Translations under genes and position numbers: made by a program
In this document: positions 15,800-24,708 of the stretch, in pieces
Numbering within the stretch: the first letter of the stretch is position 1
Layout of the letters: each line of letters begins with the position of its first letter
The notes under the pieces: model-generated
Database searches by the model: none
What the model saw: the letters and a program-made list of their open reading frames with translations, nothing else
What the model was told of the DNA's origin: nothing
Source: a candidate division NPL-UPA2 bacterium
GTDB taxonomy: Bacteria; Bacillota; UBA994
Assembly: GCA_018725205.1 (NCBI GenBank)
Contig: QLUB01000006.1
Location: forward strand, 1-27,920
Reading direction: 5' to 3'
DNA length: 27,920 nucleotides

Positions 15800-17839
15800 A
15801 TGAGTTACCTAAGCCTTGAGCGGCTGTGGCGGGCACTCAAGGGGCAGACCCTCTGGCAGCGGGGACTGCTTCTTGTGGCCGTCTACGCAATTGTACTGGC
15901 ACTAGTGCTCACGTTAGTCCCAGAAGCGGTAGACCTCGAAGTAGGCCAAGCGAGCCCGCGCTACATCGGGGCGCCACGTATGGTGGAGGATGCATTTACC
16001 ACCGCTTTACTTAGGCGTCAGGCCGCGCAGGGAGTAGCGGAGGTTTTTGAGCAGGACCCGACGGTCGTCGAACGCGTGACCAGAGAGGCTGAGTCCATAT
16101 TAAACTTCTTTGTGCAAACCGCCCAAAACGAGCCTGACGCGGGCAGGCGGGCGGAAGCGGTACGGGCGCGATTAACCTTTGCCATTACTGACGGCGCTCT
16201 TACGACAGGCCTCACGCTAGATGCAGGCAGCGTTGAGCAGCTGCTCGCCGAGCTTAGGCTGGTGCTGGCACCCGTCTACAGGCTCGGCATCAAGGTTGAC
16301 GGACTAGAGAGTGCACGCGCGGCAGTTGGCGCAGCTCTGCAGAACTCAGGTCTTAGGGCATCGTATCGCATGCTTTTGTCGGAGCTCGCGCGGGGGATCA
16401 TGCTCCCAAACATGCGCCTCAATGAATCGGCAACTGAGAGACTGCGCATTGAGGCTAAAGCAGAGATCAGCCCCGTAAGGCTAAAGATTGGGGAAAAGGT
16501 TATTGGACAGGGTGAAATAGCGACTGAGCGTGAGATTATGTTGCTGCAGGCTCTCGGTCTCTTGCGCCGCACTGTTGAGTGGCGGGTGATCTCGGGTAGC
16601 CTTCTGTTTGCGCTTTTAGCTGTAGGCGTGCCATCCCTTTACTTCTATCGCACGCTATCGCACAGCGCCCTTACCACGATGGAACTCACGCTTATCGCAG
16701 TCGTGTATGTTGGTGCGCTGTTTATTGGCCTTGGCTTATCTACTTTATCGGGTTATCTCTTTCCCATAGCCGGAGCAAGTATTTTGCTTACGGTGCTGCT
16801 TAGTCCTAAAGTCGGGCTCAGCGTGGGCTGTGCACTGAGTCTCCTCGCAGTGGGGTTAGTTGGCTACGAACTCCGCTACCTAATGGTGGGGCTCTTGGGC
16901 ACAGCAGTAGGGGTCTATTCTGTTGCCACGCAAGAACACCGCGGCGGCATAGCGCGGAGCGGCATGGCAGTGGGGTTGGTGAACGTGCTGGCGATATCTG
17001 CGCTAGGGCTTCTTTTTGGCGGCTTAGGGCCGCAGATGATGATTGACCTAGCTTGGGGACTTGGTGGCGGCTTATTGTCCTCTGTTTTGGCCATAGGTTT
17101 TCTGCCGTTTCTGGAGCACGCTTTTGGCGTGACTTCGTCCGTTAGGCTGGTGGAGCTCTCGAACCCGCATCAGCCGCTCCTGAAACGGCTCTTGATTGAG
17201 GCACCCGGCACCTATCACCACAGTGCAATAGTGGCGAATCTCGCTGAAGCTGCGGCCCTAGAGGTAAAAGCAAACGCGCTCTTAGTTAGAGCTGGCGCAT
17301 ACTATCACGATGTCGGCAAGCTGATGCGCCCTTACTTCTTTATTGAGAATCAAATCATGATGGATAATCCGCACAATCATTATCCGGCTCAGGTAAGCGC
17401 TGCAGTGATTATCAGCCATGTCAATGATGGCGTGCGACTGGCGAGGGAGCATAAGCTTCCCCCGGTACTGATTGACATTATCAAGGAGCATCACGGCACT
17501 TCAATGGTGCAGTACTTCTTTGTGAAGGCGCAGGAACAAAGTCAAGCGATAGAAACTGCAGACTATGTCTACGAAGGACCGCGCCCGCGCACCAAAGAAT
17601 CGGCCATTGTCATGCTAGCTGACATGGTTGAGGCAGCAGTACGGGCGGCAAAGATGCCCACGCCTACTAAGGTAGCGGAAAGGGTTCATGCGTTGATTAG
17701 GGAAAGACTCTACGCAGGGCAGCTCGACGAGAGCGATCTGACCTTCCGGGAACTAGACATGATTGGTACCGCCTTTGTGCGCATCCTCTCGAGTGTCTTT
17801 CACCATCGAATCGAGTACCCGACCAACAAGGAGGCCTGA
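15800..17839 (+). CDS. pgpH: 7TM-HD membrane phosphodiesterase (PgpH/YqfF type, c-di-AMP hydrolase)
   Basis: PgpH-type proteins are membrane enzymes that hydrolyse cyclic di-AMP to pApA, controlling osmolyte and cell-wall balance. Order in the 679 aa: a first membrane helix (about 21-38), a long outside domain (about 40-250), a block of about seven membrane helices (about 260-445), and a cytoplasmic HD domain. HD residues seen: His473-His474 in GTYHHS, His503-Asp504 in YYHDVGK, and later histidines in IISHVNDG and EHHGT. The ATG follows the phoH stop directly, with AGGTGGG upstream, and the ybeY start is 3 bases after its stop. The enzyme activity is inferred from characterised relatives. Confidence 0.92.
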   Translation: MSYLSLERLWRALKGQTLWQRGLLLVAVYAIVLALVLTLVPEAVDLEVGQASPRYIGAPRMVEDAFTTALLRRQAAQGVAEVFEQDPTVVERVTREAESILNFFVQTAQNEPDAGRRAEAVRARLTFAITDGALTTGLTLDAGSVEQLLAELRLVLAPVYRLGIKVDGLESARAAVGAALQNSGLRASYRMLLSELARGIMLPNMRLNESATERLRIEAKAEISPVRLKIGEKVIGQGEIATEREIMLLQALGLLRRTVEWRVISGSLLFALLAVGVPSLYFYRTLSHSALTTMELTLIAVVYVGALFIGLGLSTLSGYLFPIAGASILLTVLLSPKVGLSVGCALSLLAVGLVGYELRYLMVGLLGTAVGVYSVATQEHRGGIARSGMAVGLVNVLAISALGLLFGGLGPQMMIDLAWGLGGGLLSSVLAIGFLPFLEHAFGVTSSVRLVELSNPHQPLLKRLLIEAPGTYHHSAIVANLAEAAALEVKANALLVRAGAYYHDVGKLMRPYFFIENQIMMDNPHNHYPAQVSAAVIISHVNDGVRLAREHKLPPVLIDIIKEHHGTSMVQYFFVKAQEQSQAIETADYVYEGPRPRTKESAIVMLADMVEAAVRAAKMPTPTKVAERVHALIRERLYAGQLDESDLTFRELDMIGTAFVRILSSVFHHRIEYPTNKEA

Positions 17840-17842
17840 AGT

Positions 17843-18301
17843 ATGCAGGTGCTGTGGACGAACGCGCAGGACAAGTACCCCCTACCCTCTCATCTTCCAA
17901 AGCTAATCGTTGACCTAGCCACACAGGCAGCCGCAAGGCTTGCGCTCGGTGAAGACACGGAACTTAGCATAGCCTTTGTGGACGATGAAGAAATGCAACG
18001 CCTAAACTTAGCTTTCCGCGGGCAAGATTATCCCACCGACGTGTTATCTTTCGCCGACACGTGTGAGGAAGAGCTAATCATACCTGAGGGCGCACCGAAG
18101 CTGCTCGGCGATATCGTCATCTCTTTAGAGCGTGCTCAGGCTCAGGCCGAGGACTACGGCCACAGCCTAGAGCGGGAGGTGGCTTTCCTGATGGTGCACG
18201 GGCTCCTCCACCTCGTTGGCTTTGATCACGAAATGGAGAACGGCGACGCCATGCACGACCTCACAGATAGCATCTTAAGCGAAGCGGGTTTGCTAAGGTG
18301 A
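17843..18301 (+). CDS. ybeY: Endoribonuclease YbeY (16S rRNA maturation)
   Basis: YbeY is a zinc-dependent single-strand RNase needed for 16S rRNA 3' end maturation and ribosome quality control. The metal motif HGLLHLVGFDH gives His119, His123 and His129. Upstream are YPTDVLSF and LGDIVIS, also conserved. 152 aa, full length. ATG at 17843. Its TGA stop overlaps the dgkA GTG start (GTGA), a coupled pair. Confidence 0.96.
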   Translation: MQVLWTNAQDKYPLPSHLPKLIVDLATQAAARLALGEDTELSIAFVDDEEMQRLNLAFRGQDYPTDVLSFADTCEEELIIPEGAPKLLGDIVISLERAQAQAEDYGHSLEREVAFLMVHGLLHLVGFDHEMENGDAMHDLTDSILSEAGLLR

Positions 18302-18675
18302 AACGGCCACATACACTGTACGATAGTTTTCGCGACGCGTCTGTGGGGATAAGGACTGCGCTTAGGGAAGAGCGCAATATGCGGATACATTTTGCAGCAC
18401 TGGCGGGGCTGTGTGCCGTTAGCCTAGCACTTCGGCTAAGTGCCATCGAGTGGGCGGTCTTGTTGCTGGCGGCAGGGGCAGTGGTGGGGCTTGAGCTCTT
18501 GAACTCAGCCATCGAAAGAGCCGTAGACCTTGCTGAGCCGCATGAGAGTGAGTTAGCTGCCATGTCCAAGAACCTTGCCGCGGGTGGGGTACTGGTGGCC
18601 TCCGTCGTGGCTGTGCTGGTGGGCTGCTTGGTGCTTGGGCCTAAGTTATGGGCTGCAGTCTTCGGAGTAAGGTGA
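18298..18675 (+). CDS. dgkA: Diacylglycerol/undecaprenol kinase family protein, with altered active-site Asp
   Basis: Small integral membrane kinase. Gram-positive members phosphorylate undecaprenol to feed the cell-wall lipid carrier pool. Three membrane helices are visible (about 32-48, 52-70 and 95-117 of 125 aa). Conserved residues present are Glu25/26 before MRIH, Glu66 and Asn69 in LELLNSAIE, Glu73 and Lys91. The Asp that normally follows this Lys (Asp95 in E. coli DgkA, in the KD-AA motif) is Asn92 here (codon AAC). That Asp is reported to be important for catalysis in the E. coli enzyme, so activity may be lowered or changed. GTG start overlapping the ybeY stop. Confidence 0.9.
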   Translation: MKRPHTLYDSFRDASVGIRTALREERNMRIHFAALAGLCAVSLALRLSAIEWAVLLLAAGAVVGLELLNSAIERAVDLAEPHESELAAMSKNLAAGGVLVASVVAVLVGCLVLGPKLWAAVFGVR

Positions 18676-18687
18676 GGAGATGAGAAA

Positions 18688-19344
18688 TTGCGCAGGGTTA
18701 AGACGTATTTCCTAGCCGGACTAATAGTCATCTTACCGGCAGCAGTCACAGTCTATGCGCTGGTAGTGCTGTCGCGCTTCTTTGACGGGCTACTCTCGCG
18801 CACCTTCTATTATGTGCCGGCCATTGGCCCGCTGTTGGCCGTGATCCCGGGCAGCGGTCTAGTAGTAACAGCCGTAACCGTGGTTGGTATTGGCATGGTT
18901 ACGACAAACGTAATCGGGCGACGCGCCGTGGGATATTGGGACAGGTTCTTTCTGGGTGTGCCGCTTGCCCGCGGTATATACAATTCCACCAAGCAGATAG
19001 TGGACGCGTTTTTGGCGCAAGGTAATTCTGCCTTTCAGCAGGTAGTGCTGATCGAGTATCCGCGCAAGGGCATGTACGCGCTTGGATTTCTCACGGGTGA
19101 CATGAAAGGCGAAGTGCCGGAGCGCACGCGTAGCGAACTGCTGGCGGTGTTTGTACCCACTACGCCAAATCCTACCTCCGGCATGCTCGTCTTTGTGCCT
19201 AAGAGCGAAGTTACGCGCTTAGATATGCCTGTTGACGACGGCTTAAAGCTGATTGTCTCGGGTGGAGTCTACAGACCTAGAGCCAGTGCTACTGCAGCGG
19301 TAGAACAGCCGAAGGAGGCAGACCATGCGTCAGCAGTTAATTGA
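18688..19344 (+). CDS. DUF502 family membrane protein
   Basis: DUF502 proteins are two-helix membrane proteins of unknown function. Seen: a basic start, a first hydrophobic helix (about residues 6-30), a second hydrophobic stretch (about 47-80, containing IPGSGL and IGMVTTNVIG), then VPLARGIYNSTKQIVDAF, which is a family signature. A soluble tail with VFVPTTPNPTSGMLVFVPKSEV completes the 218 aa. The TTG at 18688 is used because GTGAGGAG lies 8 bases upstream; the ATG at 18680 is out of frame and stops soon. It lies between dgkA and cdd and overlaps cdd by 20 bases. This is a usual DUF502 sequence in a place that Bacillus leaves empty. Confidence 0.85.
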   Translation: MRRVKTYFLAGLIVILPAAVTVYALVVLSRFFDGLLSRTFYYVPAIGPLLAVIPGSGLVVTAVTVVGIGMVTTNVIGRRAVGYWDRFFLGVPLARGIYNSTKQIVDAFLAQGNSAFQQVVLIEYPRKGMYALGFLTGDMKGEVPERTRSELLAVFVPTTPNPTSGMLVFVPKSEVTRLDMPVDDGLKLIVSGGVYRPRASATAAVEQPKEADHASAVN

Positions 19345-19726
19345 GGCGGCGAAAGCAGCGCTCCGCCGGGCCTATGCTCCGTACTCCGGGTACAAGGTAG
19401 GGGCCGCCGTATTGTCCGCCGGCAAGATCTACAGCGGCGTAAACGTGGAAAACGCTTCCTATGGGCTGTCGATGTGCGCGGAGCGCGCAGCTGTCTTGGC
19501 GGCGGTAAGTGACGGCGCGCGGAGCGTCGAAGCGGTAGCCATAGCGGTGGAGAAAGGGGTGCCCTCGCCTTGCGGTGCATGTCGGCAAGTACTGCGTGAG
19601 TTTGGGGAGAACATGGACGTGCTCTTAGTGACCGGTGACGGCACTGTGCGCGACACAACCCTCGCACATCTCTTGCCTGACTCTTTTGGACCAAGCTTTT
19701 TAAGGGAGGGCCGGCGTGACACATAA
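19325..19726 (+). CDS. cdd: Cytidine deaminase
   Basis: Deaminates cytidine and deoxycytidine to uridine forms in pyrimidine salvage. The tetrameric, small (133 aa) class. Zinc and catalytic residues: Cys51 and Glu53 in CAER, Cys83 and Cys86 in PCGACRQ. Substrate segment NVENASYGL precedes them. ATG at 19325, with AAGGAGG upstream inside the preceding gene. It overlaps the DUF502 gene by 20 bases and era by 11. The dgkA-cdd-era neighbourhood is conserved in Firmicutes. Confidence 0.96.
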   Translation: MRQQLIEAAKAALRRAYAPYSGYKVGAAVLSAGKIYSGVNVENASYGLSMCAERAAVLAAVSDGARSVEAVAIAVEKGVPSPCGACRQVLREFGENMDVLLVTGDGTVRDTTLAHLLPDSFGPSFLREGRRDT

Positions 19727-20603
19727 ATCAGGGTTCGTTGCCGTTGTCGGACGCCCAAACGTGGGTAAATCTACGCTGCTTAACCGCGTGTTGGGAGAGA
19801 AGATTCTTATAGTCAGCGACAAACCTCAGACAACGCGCAACAAGATTCGCTGCATTTACACCGAACAAGACCTGCAAGCCGTATTCCTTGATACCCCTGG
19901 CATTCACAAGCCGCACCATCGTTTGGGGGAGCAACTTGTTGCCAACGCGCTTGCAGCATTAGCCGAAGTAGATCAAATATGGTTTGTGGTGGAGCCAACG
20001 GAGCGCGTCGGAACCATAGAGAGGGAGATTATCTCTAAGCTTCCAAAAGAAGCGCAGACAGTCTTAGTCGTAAACAAGGCCGATACAGTCCCCCATACAG
20101 TCAGCGAAAGCACGCTTGCCGCATTTCGCGCGGTATACGACTTTCAGGCAGCGTTCAGCGTATCCGCGGCTACGGGCGAGCGGGTGCCGGAACTGCTGGA
20201 ACACCTGCGCGCTACATTGCCGGAAGGGCCGCAGTATTACCCCGAGGACATGATTATTGACCAGCCGGAGCGTTTTGTCGCCGCAGAGATTGTCCGCGAA
20301 AAAGTCCTGGAACTTACGCGCGACGAAATCCCTCACTCTACCGCAGTCGTAGTTGAGGCGATGAAGGAACAGGGCGACATAGTGCATGTGACGGCTACCG
20401 TATATGTGGAAAGGGAGTCTCAGAAGGGGATAATCATCGGGAAGTCCGGGGTTATGCTCAAGGCGATTGGCACGGCGGCGCGAATAGACATAGAAAGCCT
20501 CTTAGGCAGTCAGATTCACCTTGCGTTGTGGGTTAAAGTGCGCAAGGACTGGCGCCAAAAGGAGCACGAACTGAAGCGATTGGGTTATGAGCGAGAAAGG
20601 TAG
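19716..20603 (+). CDS. era: GTPase Era
   Basis: Essential GTPase that binds 16S rRNA near its 3' end and monitors 30S assembly. G1 GRPNVGKS at 12-19, G3 DTPG at 59-62, G4 NKAD at 120-123, and a C-terminal KH domain with GIIIGKSGVMLKAIG near 230 and WVKVRKDWR after it. 295 aa, complete. The GTG start at 19716 follows AAGGGAGGG. Functionally linked with YbeY encoded upstream, both being 16S rRNA 3'-end factors. Confidence 0.97.
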   Translation: MTHKSGFVAVVGRPNVGKSTLLNRVLGEKILIVSDKPQTTRNKIRCIYTEQDLQAVFLDTPGIHKPHHRLGEQLVANALAALAEVDQIWFVVEPTERVGTIEREIISKLPKEAQTVLVVNKADTVPHTVSESTLAAFRAVYDFQAAFSVSAATGERVPELLEHLRATLPEGPQYYPEDMIIDQPERFVAAEIVREKVLELTRDEIPHSTAVVVEAMKEQGDIVHVTATVYVERESQKGIIIGKSGVMLKAIGTAARIDIESLLGSQIHLALWVKVRKDWRQKEHELKRLGYERER

Positions 20604-20611
20604 GGCTTCTT

Positions 20612-21289
20612 GTGGACTACAGGCAACTGGCACGATACATTGACCATACCGTGCTTAAGGCAGACGCTCTGCCTTCGGACATTGAGAAACTCTGTGAAGA
20701 GGCCGTTAAGTACAACTTTGCGGCTGTCTGCGTCAACTCCTGCCATGTACCCGTGGTAAAACAACTGGTTCACGGCGAAGTTGGCATAGCCAGCGTGGTG
20801 GGTTTCCCGCTCGGTGCGGCGTCTACTTATGCCAAGTGCGAAGAAACGCGGGAGGCCGTGCGTCAAGGCGCGACCGAAATCGACACGGTCATTAACATCG
20901 GGTGGCTAAAAGCCGGGCTGGCACAGGCCGTGGAAGCAGATATTCGCGCGGTGGTAGACGCGGCAGGTAAGGCTTTGGTTAAAGTTATCTTAGAAACCGC
21001 GCTCCTTAGCGAAGAAGAAAAGGTGAGCGTATGCGAAATGGCTGTGGTTGCCGGTGCCCACTTTGTGAAGACATCGACAGGATTTGGCCCCGCAGGTGCC
21101 ACTACTGCCGACATTGCGTTGATGCGGCGCGTTGTTGGGAGTGAGCTGGGCGTGAAGGCCTCAGGCGGTGTCCGGAATCTGGCGGTAGCCCTAGCAATGC
21201 TTGCTGCGGGTGCTAATCGCATTGGGACTAGCTCCGGCGTATCGATTGTGGAAGAGTGTAAGTCTAGGTATGCCGCAAGTCAAGGCTGA
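20612..21289 (+). CDS. deoC: Deoxyribose-phosphate aldolase
   Basis: Cleaves 2-deoxyribose 5-phosphate to glyceraldehyde 3-phosphate and acetaldehyde in deoxynucleoside breakdown. The class I aldolase residues are in place: Asp91 in EIDTVINIG, Schiff-base Lys153 in FVKTSTGF, and Lys182 in VKASGGVR. 225 aa, the short bacterial length. GTG at 20612 with AAAGGTAGGG upstream. It is set between era and recO, an unusual site; with cdd two genes before, it places a small pyrimidine deoxynucleoside salvage capacity in this operon. Its end overlaps recO by 20 bases. Confidence 0.95.
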   Translation: MDYRQLARYIDHTVLKADALPSDIEKLCEEAVKYNFAAVCVNSCHVPVVKQLVHGEVGIASVVGFPLGAASTYAKCEETREAVRQGATEIDTVINIGWLKAGLAQAVEADIRAVVDAAGKALVKVILETALLSEEEKVSVCEMAVVAGAHFVKTSTGFGPAGATTADIALMRRVVGSELGVKASGGVRNLAVALAMLAAGANRIGTSSGVSIVEECKSRYAASQG

Positions 21290-22025
21290 GGGCCTTATAC
21301 TGAGGAGCAGTAATCTTGGCGAATGGGACAGGTTGGTTGTAGTATTGGCGATGGGCTACGGCAAGGTACGGGTGGTGGCTAAGGGAGCAAGAAAAATTCA
21401 GAGTCGCTATGCCTCTGTCACACAGCCTCTAACGCATCTCCGATTCACTGCCTATGTCGGGGGGAAGCTACCCACTTTAAGTCAGGCCGAAGCCTTGGAG
21501 AGCTTCCGTCCTCTTAGGGAAAACCTCGACAGCCTAGCCTATGCCCTGTACATACTTGAGTTGGTAGACATGTCGCTTGTCGATGCGCAGCCGCATGACG
21601 ACATCCTGAGCCTAGCCATCGCCTGCCTGCATATTCTGAGCCACACAGAACACCGCGAATTACTGTTAGCGTTCTTTGAGTTACGGTTGCTGGCAAGGCT
21701 TGGGTTTGCCTTGGAACTTGGGGTCTGCCCTCGCTGCGCAGGCCTGCCGGGGGAGCACTTGGTGGTAGACCTGCCCGGGTTCCCGTGTCATAAGTGCAGC
21801 CAAAGGGAGGGTCCGCGCACACAAATCAGGGTTAACGGCACAGCCATGAACCTGCTAAGCAAGTTGAGCGGCGGCGATTGGCGAGCTGTGGAAGGATTGT
21901 CCGCTCCTGTGGCCGGTGAACGAGAGGTAGCCGCGGTGCTCGACAGCATAGTATTTGCCAAGCTAGAGAAGCGACCGGAAAGCCATGCTTTTCTGTGCGC
22001 CATACGCGTTGCCGCGCGGGGATAG
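21270..22025 (+). CDS. recO: DNA repair protein RecO
   Basis: RecO works with RecF and RecR to load RecA on gapped DNA and anneals SSB-coated strands. N-terminal OB-fold (about residues 1-80) with VKAEGLILRS and WDRLVVVLAMGYGKVRVVAKGARK, then a helical domain and a zinc finger with Cys153/156 and Cys173/176. The ATG at 21270 gives 251 aa, the family norm. A longer in-frame form starting at 21201 would lie deep within deoC and has no support. The binding site is weak, so translation is likely coupled to deoC. Confidence 0.93.
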   Translation: MPQVKAEGLILRSSNLGEWDRLVVVLAMGYGKVRVVAKGARKIQSRYASVTQPLTHLRFTAYVGGKLPTLSQAEALESFRPLRENLDSLAYALYILELVDMSLVDAQPHDDILSLAIACLHILSHTEHRELLLAFFELRLLARLGFALELGVCPRCAGLPGEHLVVDLPGFPCHKCSQREGPRTQIRVNGTAMNLLSKLSGGDWRAVEGLSAPVAGEREVAAVLDSIVFAKLEKRPESHAFLCAIRVAARG

Positions 22026-22037
22026 AGGAGGACGAAT

Positions 22038-22853
22038 GTGAGCAAGGTTGTTGTTTTTGTAGTGTCAGATTCCCTGGGCGAGACGGCACATCGGGTGGCG
22101 CACGCAGCTGCCAGCCAGTTCGGCAACGACATGGATTTCCGCCGCGTTTCTTATGTCTCCGCGCGCGATGCGCTAGATGAAGTGGTGGAGGACGCGAGGG
22201 GTTTACGCTCACTGGTGGTGCACACTTTGGTGCTGCCGGAATTTCGCGCTCACATCAACGCGCGCTGCCGGGCAGAGGGAATTGCCGCGATAGATATTCT
22301 GGGGCCGATGATGGACGGTTTCTCGACTATCTGCGAGTCGCAACCTAAGCTCCAACCCGGCCTTATTTACCAACTGGACGAACAGTACTTCCGCGAGGTA
22401 GAGGCAGTGGAGTTTGCTGTCAAGTACGATGACGGCAAGGACCCACGTGGCTTGCTTAAAGCAGAAATCGTCTTACTTGGCGTATCCCGCACATCTAAGA
22501 CTCCGCTCAGTATGTACATAGCGCACCGCGGGTACAGGGTAGCCAATGTGCCGCTCGTTCCCGAGGTCAGTCCGCCGGATGAAATATACCTTGTGCCGCG
22601 GGATCGCATTTTTGGGTTGACGATTAGAGCCGAGGAACTGCAGTCTATTCGCCAAGAGCGGCTGAAAGCGTTAGGCTTAGCCAGCAACGCCAGCTACGCC
22701 AGTTTTGAGCGCATTAACGAGGAACTGCGGTATGGGGAAGGGATTATGCGGGCGGCGGGATGTCGCATCATCGACGTTACCAAGCGGGCAGTCGAGGAGA
22801 CAGCCTCTAAGATTATTGAGTACTACAACCGCCGGGACAAATTAGGGGACTAG
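22038..22853 (+). CDS. ppsR: Pyruvate, phosphate dikinase regulatory protein (DUF299/PPSR)
   Basis: Bifunctional kinase/pyrophosphorylase of the DUF299 family that controls pyruvate phosphate dikinase or PEP synthase by ADP-dependent phosphorylation and its reversal. P-loop-like GVSRTSKT at residues 148-155, preceded by DDGKDPRGL, and a conserved start VVFVVSDSLGETAH. 271 aa. GTG at 22038 with AGAGGAGG upstream. In B. subtilis the homologue yqfL also lies just before dnaG-sigA. It suggests the host has PPDK, as many anaerobes do; the target gene is not in this window. Confidence 0.92.
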   Translation: MSKVVVFVVSDSLGETAHRVAHAAASQFGNDMDFRRVSYVSARDALDEVVEDARGLRSLVVHTLVLPEFRAHINARCRAEGIAAIDILGPMMDGFSTICESQPKLQPGLIYQLDEQYFREVEAVEFAVKYDDGKDPRGLLKAEIVLLGVSRTSKTPLSMYIAHRGYRVANVPLVPEVSPPDEIYLVPRDRIFGLTIRAEELQSIRQERLKALGLASNASYASFERINEELRYGEGIMRAAGCRIIDVTKRAVEETASKIIEYYNRRDKLGD

Positions 22854-22878
22854 TGCTTGGAAAAGTTAGGTGGAGCAG

Positions 22879-24708
22879 ATGCCGGAGTATGGACGAGAGA
22901 CTGTGGAGCATGTCTGCAACAGCGTGGACATAGTGCAGGTTGTGGGGGAACACGTGCGCCTCGAGAAGCGGGGGAAAAGCTTCTTTGGGTTATGTCCCTT
23001 TCACGCCGAGAAAACTCCGTCCTTTAACGTAAATCAAGAAAAGCAGATGTACTATTGCTTTGGCTGTCAGGTGGGAGGTAACGTCCTAAGTTTTCTTATG
23101 GAGCGTAACAAGCTGACTTTCCCCGAAGCACTAGAGAATCTTGCCGAGCGGGCGGGTATCACCTTGCCGGCAATGCACTCCGATGCTCCAGACGTGCTGG
23201 CCAGGCGGCAGGCGCGTGAGCGTGACCTGAAAGTCATGGCGTGGGCTGCAGATGTTTTTCATCGTCAATTGCTAAACGACTCCCTCGGTCGTGAAGCGCG
23301 GGATTATCTTAGGCAGCGCGGGCTGTCGTCAGAACTAACTGTATCACTGAAGCTAGGTTACAGCTTACCCGGCTGGAACACGCTCTTAGAGCGGGCGGCG
23401 GCGCAGCACATCGCCGAGGCAGACCTGCTGCGCATGGGATTAGCCGTGCAAGGGGAGAAGGGCCTGTATGACCGCTTTCGCCAGCGCGTAATGTTCCCCA
23501 TACGCAACCGCCAAGGACAGGTAATTGCTTTTGGGGGCAGACTGCTGAGTGAGTCAAAGGAGAGCGTCGGCCCTAAGTACATGAACTCGCCCGAAACACC
23601 CTTGTTTTCCAAAGGCAGAGAGCTTTATGGGCTTGATCGTGCGGCCAAAGCTATTTCGCAGGCCGGATTCGCCATTGTCGTCGAGGGGTACATGGATGCC
23701 GTAACGCCTTGGCAACATGGCATTGACAATGTCGTCGCCACATTGGGGACGGCGCTTTCGCCTGACCACGCCCAAATCTTGCGGCGTTACACTCCACTTA
23801 TCAGTCTCTGTTTTGACGCCGATACGGCCGGGCAGAATGCGGCGCTTCGCGGTATAGAAGTGCTCGAAGGCAAGGGGCTTGCAGTTAGAGTCGCTTGCCT
23901 AACAGAGGGCAAGGACCCCGATGAGGTCCTGCGCAAGCTTGGACGCGAGGAGTTTCTCGCGGCTGTCGGCAATGAGGCCTTGCCTGCCACTCTGTACCGC
24001 ATCCTGGGGCTCTCCAAACTGCATGATCGGAACACTCCGCAGAGCCTAGGGGCGTTTGGCACCGCGGCAGCCAAAGTGCTCGCGGGAGTGAGTAACGCGC
24101 TTGAGCGCGACGCATATGTCAAGCACGTCGTCAGGCAGTACAAGTTGCCGGAGGAAGCCTTTCTCGTGGAGCTAGAAAAAGCTACCGGGCACAGGCCTGC
24201 GGATAAACTTTCCAAAACACGGCATAATATTGCTGATCATAGCGGTGCCAAGGCTGCAACACCGGGTTGGGTTAAGGCTGCGCGCATCCTCCTCGGCATT
24301 TTAGCGAAACACGCGGAGTTGCGGCAGTCCGTATTCGACACTTGGGCACGCGTGGGCTTTATCGACGAGAAGTATCGCCACTTAGCCACGTGGCTGGCGC
24401 GCGAGATTAGCCCGAGCGAAGACCCCATGCACTTAGCGCACGAGCTTGCCTCGGAACTAAAATCCGAATTAGCGGCTGCGTTAACCGCAGAGAATTTAGA
24501 GGGAAACGCATTAGGCGTGGCGAATGAGTGTTTTGTGAAGATTGAGGAGCACACTTTGACGCAGGAAATAGCGCGCGTCAAGGAAGCCCTTGCCGACGCA
24601 CAAGGGGAAACTCGCGGGGCTTTGGCAGCGCAGCTAGCGGATTTGCAGCGGCGCAGAAAGATCCCACAGAGAGAGAAAGTTTCCCAGTTGAGGGGGTACA
24701 GGACGTGA
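22879..24708 (+). CDS. dnaG: DNA primase DnaG
   Basis: Makes RNA primers at the replication fork. N-terminal zinc ribbon with Cys39, His42, Cys60 and Cys63 (CPFH...CFGC). Toprim core with Glu269 in VVEGYMDAV and Asp313/Asp315 in FDADTAGQ. A C-terminal DnaB-interaction helical region completes the protein. 609 aa. The ATG at 22879 gives the canonical start MPEYGRETVEHV and has AGGTGGAG upstream; a GTG at 22870 overlaps that site. Its stop overlaps the rpoD start by 4 bases (GTGA), the classic dnaG-rpoD arrangement. Confidence 0.96.
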   Translation: MPEYGRETVEHVCNSVDIVQVVGEHVRLEKRGKSFFGLCPFHAEKTPSFNVNQEKQMYYCFGCQVGGNVLSFLMERNKLTFPEALENLAERAGITLPAMHSDAPDVLARRQARERDLKVMAWAADVFHRQLLNDSLGREARDYLRQRGLSSELTVSLKLGYSLPGWNTLLERAAAQHIAEADLLRMGLAVQGEKGLYDRFRQRVMFPIRNRQGQVIAFGGRLLSESKESVGPKYMNSPETPLFSKGRELYGLDRAAKAISQAGFAIVVEGYMDAVTPWQHGIDNVVATLGTALSPDHAQILRRYTPLISLCFDADTAGQNAALRGIEVLEGKGLAVRVACLTEGKDPDEVLRKLGREEFLAAVGNEALPATLYRILGLSKLHDRNTPQSLGAFGTAAAKVLAGVSNALERDAYVKHVVRQYKLPEEAFLVELEKATGHRPADKLSKTRHNIADHSGAKAATPGWVKAARILLGILAKHAELRQSVFDTWARVGFIDEKYRHLATWLAREISPSEDPMHLAHELASELKSELAAALTAENLEGNALGVANECFVKIEEHTLTQEIARVKEALADAQGETRGALAAQLADLQRRRKIPQREKVSQLRGYRT

